Shown: piece after piece, positions 11,892 to 24,200 of the stretch
How the letters are laid out: each line of letters starts with the position of its first letter
Numbering within the stretch: position 1 is the stretch's first letter
NCBI GenBank assembly: GCA_034638255.1
Contig: JAWPGT010000035.1
Coordinates: 62,001 to 126,000, forward strand
DNA length: 64,000 bases
Direction of reading: 5' to 3'
Origin: Coprinus comatus
Taxonomy: Eukaryota > Basidiomycota > Agaricomycetes > Agaricales > Agaricaceae
Notes under the pieces: generated by a model
Told to the model about the DNA's origin: nothing
Database searches by the model: none
What the model saw: only the letters and a program-made list of their open reading frames with translations
Made by a program: the position numbers and the translations under genes

Positions 11892-12479
11892 GTCATTTCG
11901 TTTTTTCACTGGGAATCATGTACGGAATTTGCACACTGCACAGTAAACTCGCTATATATCTACTTTCATATCTACACGCTACACGTTGTTGCTCATTGAA
12001 TATTCGGATCTTCGAGACTATCTATCACACTGCTTTGGAGGCAAGCTCTGAAATTGCTGAGCACAATGGTTCCTATGAAACATACAAAGGAAGTCCCACT
12101 TCTCAAGGCCGACTTCAGTTTGATTTGTGGAATGTTACACCCACTGCCAACTCATGGGAATGGGACTGGACTTTTCTGAAACGAAGGATAACTCACACCG
12201 GTCTCTGCAACTCACTTCTTGTTGCACCCATGCCAACTGCCTCCACTAGTCAAATCCTTGGCTTCAAATATTTCTACTGTAGGATTAATTCACAGGCAAG
12301 GTTGGCAGCGGCACCCCAAAAGTGTGACGCCTGTATCTAGTTCGTACATTGCGCTTCAAAACACCACCACAAATGAGATAATAGAAAACTTGACCCGGCT
12401 TCATCGCCGCTGATTCATCTTCGCAAACCTGGATCGCTGTTTAATCAGATTTATTTCCTTCATAACCAAGAAACATATA
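11892..12479. other. Spacer between repeat copy 1 and the decayed gene
   Basis: I see no gene here. The + strand open frame that runs through 12340 has no recognisable family and overlaps repeat copy 1, so it is not called. Confidence 0.4.
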
Positions 12480-13286
12480 TTAGTCCCAGCCATCAATGAA
12501 CGTAGCCCAGCAATATTTCGCCACACCACGAAATGCATCGTAGTACTGTAGGGCGATGTGCCGATAATCTGGGACTTCCATGCTTTCAGTGGCCTTTCGT
12601 CTGGCCGGTGGAGCACAACGTCTAACGACTGTTGGCTGAGAGGGGAATTGACCAGTAGCGACACAGTCGCTGAGCTGCTGGGTAACTGGGATTTGGTAAA
12701 AGAATGGCCGTGTTCCCACCATTGTAATGCACGGAACGGTCATCATGTCGAGTTGGGGAAGATCAAGGTCCGCACGCTTCTGGTTGTTGTGCTGAAAGGT
12801 AGCAATCGCTTCTGCGATGATTTGAGGCTCAGGGTTATTGGAGAACGTCGTCTTATCCTCCTAAACAACAAGAAGGATCATGGAGTTGAGGTGAACAAGA
12901 CACACATCCGATCTGGCGGCTCGATGGATATCCCCACAAATGGTAAAAGGGGTATCGTATCGCGTGCGAAGGATTGTGCCTCGCTGGTCGAAGCCCGTAA
13001 CCTCAAGAACACTTCTCGCCGAATCATCGATGGCACTCTCCTGCCCAACATTTGCACGCGATGCCAGATCGAGGTAGGCAAGAAAGCAATAGGTCTCCTG
13101 GGAGAAATCAATGGCTATGGTGGGATCAGCGGAGGAGAAGGGGTTGGAATCAAGATGATCGGTTGAGCCAAGTTCGTGACCGAAGAAGTTGATGACGTCT
13201 TGACTTTAAACAGTAATGTTATATGCGAGCAATTCATTCGTTGACCAATCACTCCCCGATTTAGCGGAGCGGATTAAATTTGCCAT
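12480..13286 (-). pseudogene. Decayed hypothetical gene of an agaricomycete family
   Basis: The minus strand, from the ATG at 13284-13286, encodes a protein of about 269 residues in broken pieces. It starts MANLIRSAKSG, continues DWSTNELLAYNITV, then DVINFFGHELG, LLVVxEDKTTF, and PCITMVGTRPFFYQIPVT. I recognise this order from uncharacterised proteins common in mushroom genomes. The function is unknown. Three lesions are visible: TAA at 13206-13208, a one-base frame change near 12943-12950, and TAG at 12861-12863 where the family has a glutamine-like position before EDK. The terminal stop is at 12480-12482. It sits between the two 721-bp repeat copies. The family assignment is from memory. 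Confidence 0.72.
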
Positions 13287-13479
13287 AGGAGCGAGGAGGG
13301 ATGGCAGTGAGTTACCGTAGCTCGCAGGCTCCTATAACCAACACGTGATTGTGCTTAAACAAACTCCATCGCCGAGCCATCTAATCTGGCCGGGCGTTTA
13401 ACCATGTCCAGCATTTCATAACGTATTTCTATATTCGTAGCACATCATTTATACCATCAGGTACTAGTGGGCAACACAT

Positions 13480-13945
13480 ATTTCGGAAATGATTTGGAAG
13501 TAGGTTCATTACACCTGTCTGGCATGACGGTATTACCTATGTGCACTCCGCTTTCTCAGGTATGTGTCTGACTAGTAGTTAGAACCAGCAAAGCCAACCC
13601 TTGATACATTCAATGCTCTAGAGCAGAAATGTGGCTGAAATATACTAATTCTTTAACCTTTCATTTACAGCTATTTCTAATGTAGATGGCAGAAACATAT
13701 TATTTCTAAGCACCTCGGAAATAAATATTTTATGCAGACTCTAACTTACCTGATTACATCATGTTTCATTTACAGCTTCTTTTAACACAAAACATTTCAT
13801 TCTAGAGATCTTTCAGCTCTACATCTGCTATCTGAAACACTCAGTTTCATTGCTGTAGAATTATATCAGAAACCCGTACTACTGAAATGCATCATTTCTC
13901 TGAATTTTGTAATCAGCCCTATTTCAGCCATCATGAAATTGCCCT
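13480..13945. repeat. GAAAT/ATTTC-dense spacer
   Basis: About 465 bases hold roughly twenty GAAA or TTTC cores on either strand, often as TTTCATT, CAGAAAC, TGAAATG or ATTTCTAA, spaced irregularly by about 10-50 bases. It runs up to the left edge of repeat copy 2. There is no clean tandem period and no coding potential. Confidence 0.4.
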
Positions 13946-13952
13946 GCCTGTG

Positions 13953-14673
13953 GTGACTATGGTTTAGCCTGTTTGTCTAAAACATAAGTTATACGGATAC
14001 GCCAATCATATTGATCGACCGCTGGATTTCTAGAGTTCAAACACGCCCTTCTCATTGGTGGTTCCCTCTTTTTGTCCGTTTGTTGCCTTACGCCCCCAAC
14101 TACCGAATCATTGCCTGTCAATTTGACGGGGAGCGCATGGGCGCTGGTTGTGGCATCATAATGAAGGCCATTAGTTTGGTGTCTTTGGATGTTGCTCTCT
14201 GTCTTGTATCCGCCGCGGTGCGCAGGTCTGATGCGCGGGACACTTGGGCATTCAGATATACAATATCTGATGAGAATAATGGTTAGTGGAAATTCTGGTG
14301 GGTGTTGTGAAAGATCAAGTCGAATAGTAGTGCCACGTCGATTTCTTGATACCAATGGCAAGCACGCTTCTGGGGATGTCAGAAAGACATCCAAGGAACC
14401 ATGGTTATTCATCTATCGCAACCCGCAAATCTCTCACAGCTATTGCAAGAATTATATAGATTGACAGGGTTGTTGTTGTGGGTTTGTTTACCTTCCTTAT
14501 GGGGTTTTTCAATCCCAGGTCTTGCTTGTCACTGTCTTCCTCTTTGATCATCAGAATTGGCGGCGGATTCTTCCTCTACGCGATATGGGAAATATACACC
14601 CATGATATCAATATCAACGGGGCAAGTATGGCTGTGGAGAGTAGGTGATAAATTGGTGTTCACTTTCAGTCAG
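13953..14673. repeat. 721-bp direct repeat, copy 2
   Basis: The second copy of the element described at 11171-11891, in the same orientation and of equal length, with scattered substitutions and small indels. Right flank GTGCGAAAC and left flank CCTGTG do not match each other or the flanks of copy 1, so no target-site duplication is visible. Confidence 0.75.
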
Positions 14674-14971
14674 TGCGAAACACCGTTCGCCGCTAAAATT
14701 TGGCGACACCAAATAACTCGTTCCAACAACCAACAGCATACTAATGATTGATTAGCACTAACAGTAGCAAGGCCAAGTATTACTCGGCTCCTTATAGAGT
14801 ATTTGTGGGGGGATTAATGTCTGGGTCTTTGGTTGTTATTAATAGTGACTACTGTGTTTCCAGCAACGTGCAACGCGAATAGATGAACAGGGTAGAACCT
14901 TAATAAAAACAAACAAAACTTCGGATGCCATCCGAATGATTCCCCGCCTTCTCTGACGTTGAACGTTGAAC

Positions 14972-16667
14972 ATGGATGCCATTCCCAAGAATACCGTCCT
15001 CCTGTGAGTGTATTCGGCCAGTTCAAGTCTTATTAACTGGAGTGTCTCAAAAGTTGATGGTTAATTTAGAACGGGCCCGTTAGTACGTCAATGTGTCAAC
15101 TAGCCTTCATTTTTTTCTCTTCTCGAAGCTGAAGTCCATCATTCTTCAACTTAGCTTGTGGGCATCGGTGGTAATTGGTGGTTGTATGGGATTCTTTGTG
15201 TGCAGTATTGTGAGCTTTTCTCACCTCCTTCTATCTCTCCGCTGATGGTTCGTAGATATGTATCTGGTCTATATGTCCCATGATCGGAAGATGCTGAAAG
15301 CAATAGGTATGCGACCCATTCCACTTCACAGACTCTCATGAAATCTGGCATGACGTATGAATGTGTTTAGTTCATTTTATTTTCATCGTCGATACGGCAC
15401 AAACGGTCCTAGTTATGGCAGATGCGTTCTACTGGTTTGGAGACAAATTTGGAGATGTCCACGCGTTGTATGACTTCAGGTTCTCAAGTATAGACCTGGT
15501 CTTGTTGGATGCAGTTATTGCCTTTGTGGTGCAATTGGTGTATTGCTGGAGAATACGGATTCTAAGTGAATGGAATGTTGTACCAGCTGCTATATCATTT
15601 GTGGGTTTTCATTCTAAAGATTGGGGAGACGTGTACTGAGCCAACGTATAGCTCTCTTTGACATCATTAATTAGTGGAATGATAGTTGGTATAGTTGTAA
15701 GTCCTTCCTCAATTGGCAAGGTCTATTCGGAGAATCACTGAACATCACTACTACACAGGATACCCGAACAAAAACTATTACGGCCTATACCCCTCTACAC
15801 CGTGTCCCAATACTGGTGAGCCCTATTCGAATATCACTTGCGGCAACATCATAAACTCCGAATATTTGAATAGATATGGCTTTTTGCAAGCGCCATCGCC
15901 GATGTATGCATCGCAAGTTCCATGACTTACTTGGTGAGAAAATGTATACGTCCTCATAGTTATGTGATATTAACTAAATCTGTTCTCCAGCTGCTGAAAA
16001 TGAGATCAGAGAACATACAGAGGACCACCAGTACAAAAATCAGGCGTATATTAACACTCACTTTGGAGACGAATGCTATAACTGGTACGCAATGTTTCAC
16101 TTTAACCTCACTTTTGCTGATAATTCATGGCCGATCCAAAGCCGCCGTCGCCATCGAGATTGTCATCATCTTCTTTGTACATTCTGTTGCACCACCAGTA
16201 AGAATATCTCGGCAGATCATGTATTTCTTAGGCTAAATTTGCTTCTTCGAATTCTCTCTAGCGGTCAAATATTTATAAACCAGGGTATGATCAAGAATTT
16301 ATCAACAAAAAAAAAACGCTTTACTTACCAGTATCATTTACAGTGGTTTTTTATTAGGAAAATTGTAAGCTATTTGCGGATTCATACTTATTATTTTCTG
16401 CTGACAATAAATCTTAGGTACAGTAACTGCTTTATGGTACTCCTGAATCAGAGACGACAGAGTCCAATGGACATTGAATTTACCTCCTACACAATTAGCG
16501 ACTCGGCTCCCAGTGCTCCTTCTCGAAGACCGGCGCAGGTACAAAATATTACCGCTCTCGTATTTGCAGGGGATGCCACCCGAACCGGTCAGAGTATGAA
16601 CATGGAGCCAATAGGAATAACACGACATAGTACTTCAAGTTCTAATCCGCGTGAGGAGACAAAATGA
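14972..16667 (+). CDS. DUF6534-like multi-pass membrane protein 2
   Basis: A paralogue of the gene at 7940-9448. The landmarks are in the same order: NWWLYGILCVQY, VHFIFIVDTAQT, AVIAFVVQLVYCWRIRILSEW, SLISGMIVGIV, WLFASAIADVCIASSMTYL, LETNAIT joined to AAVAIEIVIIFFVHS, and YSNCFMVLLNQR, followed by a polar Ser/Pro-rich tail ending at 16667. Start is taken at the ATG at 14972 by analogy with gene 1; both have a short first exon ending in phase 2. The exons around 15700-15890 and 16210-16410 are hard to place because the family's loop there is poorly conserved. It probably has seven membrane spans. Function and ligand are unknown. Confidence 0.72.
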
Positions 16668-16857
16668 TGGGAAGTGGTAGTAAGGATTATTGGGGTATTT
16701 ATGTGGATTTAATTATGTAATTTTATGGAATTCCCAGCTTGTAACAGTCCGTTTGATCGCTTTAATCACCGCTTGTGCTTTAACTGGTCATGATGTTCAG
16801 CAGGTCGTATGTCAATCTACCAAAATCACTTATCAATGATCAACTGCTAATAACTAG

Positions 16858-19020
16858 CAACCAAGGTTTACGCGTATCTATGATACACTTCCGCCAGAAC
16901 TTCAACGTGAACTCGTTGAACAACGACTCGCTCCTTTGTTGGATACTGTATCAACTCAGAAGGCCGACAGGATCATGAGTTCCATCAAACGAGCACAGAT
17001 GCAATGCGATGGAATACCTGATCTTGATCTTCGGGGCAGGAAACGCGAAATACAGACATTGCTCAGGATGCTCTCCAAAGAGGAGAAAATCGCATTCTCT
17101 CCAGAAACAAACAATCATGAGGAGATCCTAGAGGAGATCCTGCACACTTTGTTTTTATGGATGAACAGAGTATGGAGCTCAGTCTACGAGTACAAAGCAA
17201 ATTACGAGCTGGGCCATGAATGTTTACTGTTCGTCTTAAAGAGTCTGTCGCTGTTAGAGGACATGCCCGGAGAGTAAGTCTTTGTTTTTACCTAGTTATA
17301 TTTACTTATGTGGAAACCCATGTTCATAATTTAGGTGTAAATGCATGTTCAACAACATTCCAGTCAGATTCGCCCTCAGAGATAAACAGATGAGAGTTGT
17401 AAGGTTCTTCTCTTTTGTTGGTTATCGCAACCTCGAAAAAGTGGCTTTTTGGGTTTGGCGAGACTTACTTTTGGGGATGCTTGCCCATATCCCTAACGCG
17501 CAAGTCAGCGTTAAGGAGATGCTGTTGGATATCGAAGAAATTGTGGGATGGAAAAGCCTCGAAAGCATATTAGTCGGTGGCGACAAAAGAAGTGAGGTGT
17601 CTTACAAATATTTTGACACTATTAACAAGTTTTAGGAACATTCCTGGACGACGATGCCGATGGCGACGACTCAGAAGAAGAGGATATGCTGTCAGAGTTT
17701 GATGTTGAGGGTACGGATGATGAGTACGATTCTGATGGGGATGGGGAAACATGTTTTTGCTGCAATACGCACGCTGCAAAGTACTGGCCAACCGAAATGT
17801 CAGAGGAACGGGGATTACTCAAGAAATTAATTAAACAACAACTCCTCCAGAAATTTCGCTTGACACCTGACGTCGAGCTATTTGCTGGTATTTATTCTGT
17901 CAGTCAAGCATCAACTACGGAAACTACGACGGAATTACGCCAAATCATGGACGATATTGCAGGAAACAGTGCTGATACCCTAAACGCCGTCTTGGTAATC
18001 TACGCGAAAGTCGAGAACTATCGAGCGATCAACAGACTCTTAGAACAATATTACCATATGCTACGCCCATCTGATAGTCCAGCGCTTCTTGAGGCTGTAG
18101 CAACGCTGGTCGATACATCATGCCATGCCCAAGCCCACAAATATATCGAGAGAGAGTTGGCAAACCTCATTCGTCACGCCCACTCCATGGTTTCCTCCAA
18201 TTTCCCGCAATCTATAGAAGAGGTTAACCGAAATGATCTTACTGGGATACTAAAATTAACACCCAATACTCCGACACGAATCAGTAGGATTGAGAGATGG
18301 GTGGATCGATGCTTCTCGACGACTACTACAGGACCCCTCAATCCTGCCACCTTTGCTGCTATGATGATGGGACTTCCTGTTGGTCCTAACGCAACTGTAG
18401 ATGAAAATGAACTGCTTACCCTTGGCATGGATAAAACAGACCCGGATTTCGATGAAATTAGGGAATCACTGACGCCGCCGCTTAATGTTCGATTTGAGGC
18501 ATGGTATTTTCTCGCTCAAACATTTCCTAAAGATAACGCGCATATCTTATACCGTACATACGTGAAAATTACTGAATCAATGCCTTTCTTTGGGTCATAC
18601 GAGATAACGAAGGCCATATTAAACCGGTTAGTGTCATAGCAAGTATATGTGATGTGCCGCTACTTACTTTTCCCCCTTCTTAGTTTGGCTAATCGACCAA
18701 ACAAGTCACACGTTCATGGCGCCATGAACGCCCTTTCTACCTTTTGCGTGGCTTATCGTAAGAAGGTCAAAGAACGGCGCACAAAAAAAACCGCCGCCAC
18801 CGCCGCCAAAGTCAATAAACTTGCCTCCATGCTTTCTACAAACACTGCTGGACCTAGATCTTCACAAGCAACAAGCTCTGACGCCAATCATGCAGAAGAA
18901 ACTGGTTCTGGTGATAGTGTTGTACAAGAACCGAATTCTGATACCAACACTACACAAGAAGTAGATTCTAACGCCGACCCTGCCGTTTACACCTCAAGCT
19001 CTCCCAGTCAAACCTCATGA
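16858..19020 (+). CDS. Unrecognised protein with acidic linker (start unresolved)
   Basis: I do not recognise the family. Four exons join in phase: 16858-17273, 17335-17591, 17636-18626 and 18684-19020, total about 665 residues. The first exon may be preceded by an upstream start exon; the first in-frame ATG is at 16975. The protein begins with a charged helical part (LPPELQRELVEQRLAPLL), has a very acidic stretch (DDDADGDDSEEED) near residue 230, a CxC-like motif (ETCFCCNTH), a long helical middle region that looks repeat-like, and a basic Lys/Arg segment before a Ser/Thr/Asn-rich disordered tail. No signal peptide or membrane span is visible. It is probably an intracellular, possibly nuclear, scaffold; this is inference. 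Confidence 0.6.
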
Positions 19021-19365
19021 ATTATGGACTCCATGTTATCTTAATATTGCCTTCGCCACATTCATCTTCCCTTCATGCCTTTTCTATGCTTTGCTTTACG
19101 TCACATAGACACTTTCAATCATTATTTTACACGTTCAGTGGTAATATCATATCTTGTTGATCAAGTTTGATGGAGATGTCCAACTGATCATGCACAGACT
19201 TAAGAATACTATCTCCTACATCTTCGTGAGAATAGATGAACTGAATAGCGCCCATACTTGCCTTTTTTACTGTCAAAAGAGACGAGCACATAAGCACTGA
19301 TCGTTTTCACCCCACTTCTCCTTGATACTCAATCTCATCTTCAAGACTACAGTTTTTCACCCCTT

Positions 19366-21039
19366 ATGGTGTTCGGTTGTATAGCGCAGACACATGTCTT
19401 GACTGTCTTATTAGTGGTAGCATCACTTCCTCTTCTTACAGCTGCCAGTTTCGACCCCCGTCAGTACATCAGAAAGAATGTAGAATGTCATGGAGAACTA
19501 GTACGCAGAGAGCACACCTCAGAAGACGTGATAATAGAAATGAGCATGTGCATTTCAAGAAACTGATGATAATTGAGACTTACCCAAATGACGGACAGGT
19601 TACATCGAGGTAAATAAAGAAAAAAAACCCACCCTCCTTTTCGTTCATGGGTGGCCAAGTGCTTGGAGCACCTGGTCGAAGCAAATAGAAGCTCTCGAGG
19701 TATGTGACATCTATCAATCACGAAAACATCCCCTGTTTATCTCTTTATCCAGGGAGATTATCATCTTGTGGTACCAGACCTCCGTGGATTTGGATATTCC
19801 TCCCATCCCGATGACTTCAAAGCTTCTCATACAATGGGGGATATCGTTCAAGATCTGGCATGTGTTTTAAATGATGCACAAGCTTCGTCTGCCGTATGCG
19901 TTGGGTTAGTATGATTAATTGCACACCGATTTTGGGATCTGATATTTGGTTTAGACATGATTGGGGTGCTCAAGTATGCTATGAGGCTGCCCGTATGCGA
20001 CCTGATTTATTCACCGCCGTCATCGGATTAGTTGTCCCAGTAAGTTGGAATATGTGTATATCCCATTGTTCCCCCCTGAATTGATATTGACTTTGTGACG
20101 TCTAAAAGTACATACCGTCGGCAGGGCCTTATCTCCCATTCAAAAAGCTTGTTCCCACCTTTCCGAAACTTGCTTACCAACTCTATTTCGATGGGTCTAC
20201 AGAAAAAGCGGCAGAAGAACTAAATCAAGACATCAGAAGAACTTTGAGGGCCACCTTGAGAACTGTTGCGAGTCCTCCACCGGCGGAGTTCCTAACAAGT
20301 CAAACCTCCTTTTTGGAGAGCTGGAAGAATGTAGAAGAGGTATGTGTGATTTGTTTTACTTCCATCCTTATTTTCTTCTTAATACTGAGATCTTATTTCT
20401 ATCTTCCATCAATCGAGATACCTCCTATTCCATTTTTCACCAAAGATGAGGAAGACTATCTCGTAGAATTGTTCTCGCGACAAGGGTTTCTATACAGTGA
20501 GTACCATGGAGTTAAATCATTTTGTAGTAGTAGGCTATACTGATGCCGGTTGTATGGTAGCACTTGGCTTCTATACCGACGAGGTTCATATCGTTTTAGT
20601 TCTTCGAATCAAGGAGTAGTTGCTGATACACAGCCTAATCTCTAGAACAGACACCAGTCATGGGCTTTAGCTAACTCGCAAGGGAACCATACTATTCCTC
20701 AACCTGTTCTTGCCATATTCCCAACACAGGTTTGTAGTAATGAGCCGAAATGACCTCATCTTTACTGACATATCTTCCGGCTACCAAGGATCCGGTAGCC
20801 GACTGGGAAGCGGCTATGAAAATGCTTCATACCACCGATTTTATCCCACACATTACATCTAAGGTAAGGCCTGGATCGTAGTTTCTGGAATCGTGAATAA
20901 TGAACTTGATTTTCTTTTTTAGTATTTTGACGGTGCTCACTGGCTTCATCTCGAGAACCCAGAACCCGTCAACAAGGCAATCAAAGATTGGTTAATAACA
21001 TTGCCTTCGCATAATCACCGCGTTGTTGACGAGCTATGA
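19366..21039 (+). CDS. Epoxide hydrolase (alpha/beta hydrolase), possibly secreted
   Basis: Opens epoxides to diols. The exons spell a soluble epoxide-hydrolase-type alpha/beta hydrolase: the oxyanion-side HGWP in LLFVHGWPSAWSTW, the strand VVPDLRGFGYS, the nucleophile motif VGHDWGAQV (Asp nucleophile, split by an intron after Gly), the cap domain with FDGSTEKAAEEL and IPPIPFF, the charge-relay region FPTQDPVAD and the catalytic histidine in DGAHWLHLENPEPV. Stop at 21037-21039. The ATG at 19366 opens a hydrophobic leader (LTVLLVVASLPLLTAAS) like a signal peptide, unusual for this mostly cytosolic family. The exon join around 19480-19610 is not settled. It is tail to tail with the GMC oxidoreductase. 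Confidence 0.82.
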
Positions 21040-21267
21040 TCGGGTTACTACTAACTTTTAAAGTTCCTAACATGTTCTCTTTATTGAATCAACCTTATGT
21101 AGTTAACTTTATTTGATGATGGTGTGATCATTTCAATTGAACGTCAAGATATATTTCCCCCTGTATTTTAGGGCTATTTATTCTACACAACAAGTTTTCA
21201 TTACATACAAATTCAGAAAGATAGCAAATATGTATAACTGAGCATCAAATGTTCCTCATGGACTCAT

Positions 21268-24200
21268 CTAAAACTTTCCCTTGATGATGTCGGCAGCTAA
21301 GTAATATGATTAGTTTATATATCCTCTGAGAGTGGGATTACGAGTGGCTTACCTATCTCACCGATTCCATAAACGACGGCTATAGTAGAACCAGGCTTTA
21401 GCTCTAGAAGACGTCGAGGATAAGGGTAAAACCTCTTACATTGAGGGTGAGAGCCAATATGGAGTGGGACAACCGAGAGATCAGCAATACGCAAGTTCTT
21501 GGTACCATAAACCTGAACATTATTTGTCAGATATTTGCTGAAAAGGTGGAAATAGCTGTCGCTGCGGTCTAATCACCTTCAACTTGTTGTCTACGACACC
21601 ATTCTTTTCCTTTGGAAGCATAGAGCAAGATCCAGCGGTGTCTAAGTAATATATTTAGGGGATTTTCCCGTGAATTCAATAACTTTTTACTTACGGAAGG
21701 TTGTGGCAGTCCAGCTTCTCAAATGTTCTATGGAGGCATATATAAGAATGTACTTCGTTATGGCGGGTCCATGAAGTGCGTACCAGCAATCTGCTCATCG
21801 GTCTGTACATTAGGACCAGGGTTTTGTTCAATAGGGTTTTCGCCTATAAATATTGTTAAATTAAAGGGCGAATGATCCACTACGGAGAGTATACTGACCC
21901 AAGTACTCCTTGAACGGAGAAGTGGCTCCAACCTTCCTGCAGAACTTGACCATTTCAACGAATGTCTTGAGATCTAATCATACTATCTCAGCTTGCAATA
22001 CAGTAGTCGGAATGCTGTTACTCACCAATGTCTTGTTCGAAGTAATTCGGGTTCATGGCAGGTTGAGCATTAAAATCAGAACTCTCGGTATGCTTCGAAA
22101 AATGTCAAACAAATAAATATCTGCTACTCTGAGAAATACGTACAACAGTTCCCCTGGAGAATAGCTGGTTCGCACCGGCGACAATAGTGAAATACTTCTT
22201 GCCAGGAGCAGGCGGGTCTAAAGGACAAGATCAATAACTCAATTTGTGGCTAAGGCTACGAAAGAACATACTCGGGAATGAGAGGAAACCGGGCACACCA
22301 ACTAATTCCATAGAAGGAACGTTCCTATCAAGTTTATCGAGAAGGATTTTGTATTGTTCAACAATGTTTGGTGGATACTTTCCAGCAGCAAACTCAGCTT
22401 CATACTGCTTACGAACATTAGCGAATATCGCGTCTGCTTTATCCGAAAACGTGGAAAGAGGAGCAAGAGCGATATTGATAATTCCCATTGCATAAGCACC
22501 TGTCAAGTCAGAGTTACTGTAATAAAAGTCAGTAATGTTTATGAAGGACTTAGGGGTGGACATACAAGAGTTCAAGGTGCTTAGTAGCATCTTCTGGGTT
22601 ACGGAGTACATCATAGGTATCATCAGGGACATCATCCTTGAGCTCTATGTATACAGTTAGAATCTCTCCGCTTTACATCCAGTATCTCACACGTACGGAA
22701 GGTAACACCGACCCAGAAATGTTCCTGTATGTTCTCTCCAACACCATCTAGCTCAAGCTTGACAGGTACATTAATTTTTTTAAGAACATCAGATCGGCCA
22801 ATACCAGAGAGCTCAAGAATTTGGGGATTCTTCAAAGTTCTTTGAAATTAATTGTCAGATGATAGAGAGAAAGATGGAAATGAAATAGAATTTACTAACC
22901 CTGCACTCAATATAAGTTCCTTGGAAGCTTTGGCAACATAGGTTGCATTTTCGGAGCTCTTATGAGAAAACTCTACACCGGTGATGAGGAGTTCACCACC
23001 GGCTTCCTCAGTCAGAATACGGTGTGCAACGGCACCAGTAAGAAGTTTGAAGTTTGGCCTAGCGGCATTAGGTGCCCAATACGCCTAATATTTATTAATA
23101 ATTATGAGGATAGACTTTAACGGAAAACGCACAGTAGCGGAGTAAGAGCGAAGAAGAGACACGGGGTCAATGGTCGTGGGGCTTAGGAACAATCCGTTGG
23201 GCTACACATGATGTGAATCACTGATCTAACCTCCAGAGTTACGAATAAAACTTACATCACCGTGAAGCTGAATGGTGAAAGAGAATAAGTGGGTGTGGTT
23301 CAGTAATATTTGAATCAACGTACTGGTGCGGGTGCTTGAGGAATACCCAAATTGCGGAAAGTCTAGAAAGATGAATTCAGTATATCATTTCTATCAACTT
23401 GTAGGCTCCCTACGCACTTCTTCAACCTTTACATCGATATCAAGTCGAACAGGTGGGTGAGAGATTTGAAGGGGGCCTGAAAATGCAAGTTAAGTATCGA
23501 AAGATGTGATTAGTTGTTTAAACATATCCCTCACCATTTCCAATGACCTTTCCCCAATACTTCTTCACATCTTCAGGAGTTCCTCTCTTGAGATGTTCCT
23601 CGTCGGAGAGCTTTGGTGGTGTATAGCTGAGATCTAATCAGTGACTAGAAGGCATAACTTTGAGCCAACTCACGTTACGGAACGTTGAACATATTTGCTG
23701 AAGTTGTCCCAGTTCCAACCCTTGTTGCCAAGTTTTTCCCACACTTTGATCTAAATTAAGTACATGTGCGCTTAAGATAAGTCATAAAACTCACCATCGA
23801 TGTCGTACTTGGTGCACATGTTATAAGAAGTGAAGTTGATAGCTGAACTTCCTCCCAAAATCTTTCCACTATGGTGAATGTCAGTTCATGAACTTCGAAT
23901 GTGTAAATTTATTCTGACCGTGCCCAAGGAAATTGGATTTTGTTAGCATATTCTTGAGGAGTCTGAAGTGATGTCAGCGTGCCGGCCACAATTGGAGATT
24001 TCAGAGATGTTGTACCGTCTTGAAGGCCCAGTCATACTCAGGTTTTCCAAATTGTTGGGCATATTGGCCAGTACGCACTGTAGATGGTTCGTAAATCTGA
24101 TTAATTGCAGATATGAAGACCACACATACAAATCAAGGGGTCATTGATATTCTCCTCGCCGGCTTCCAAGACCAGAACAGATGTGCTTGGGTCTTCGGTA

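Noticed and set aside
11720..12340. A 206-codon + strand frame
   Set aside because: It starts within repeat copy 1 and runs into unique spacer. The composition is not protein-like and the corresponding part of copy 2 is not open.
13957..14412. A 151-codon minus-strand frame inside repeat copy 2
   Set aside because: The matching part of repeat copy 1 does not keep this frame open, and no family features are visible, so it is treated as chance.
11171..14673. A complete LTR retrotransposon
   Set aside because: The repeats look LTR-like, but between them there is no gag, protease, reverse transcriptase, RNase H or integrase coding, and no target-site duplication.
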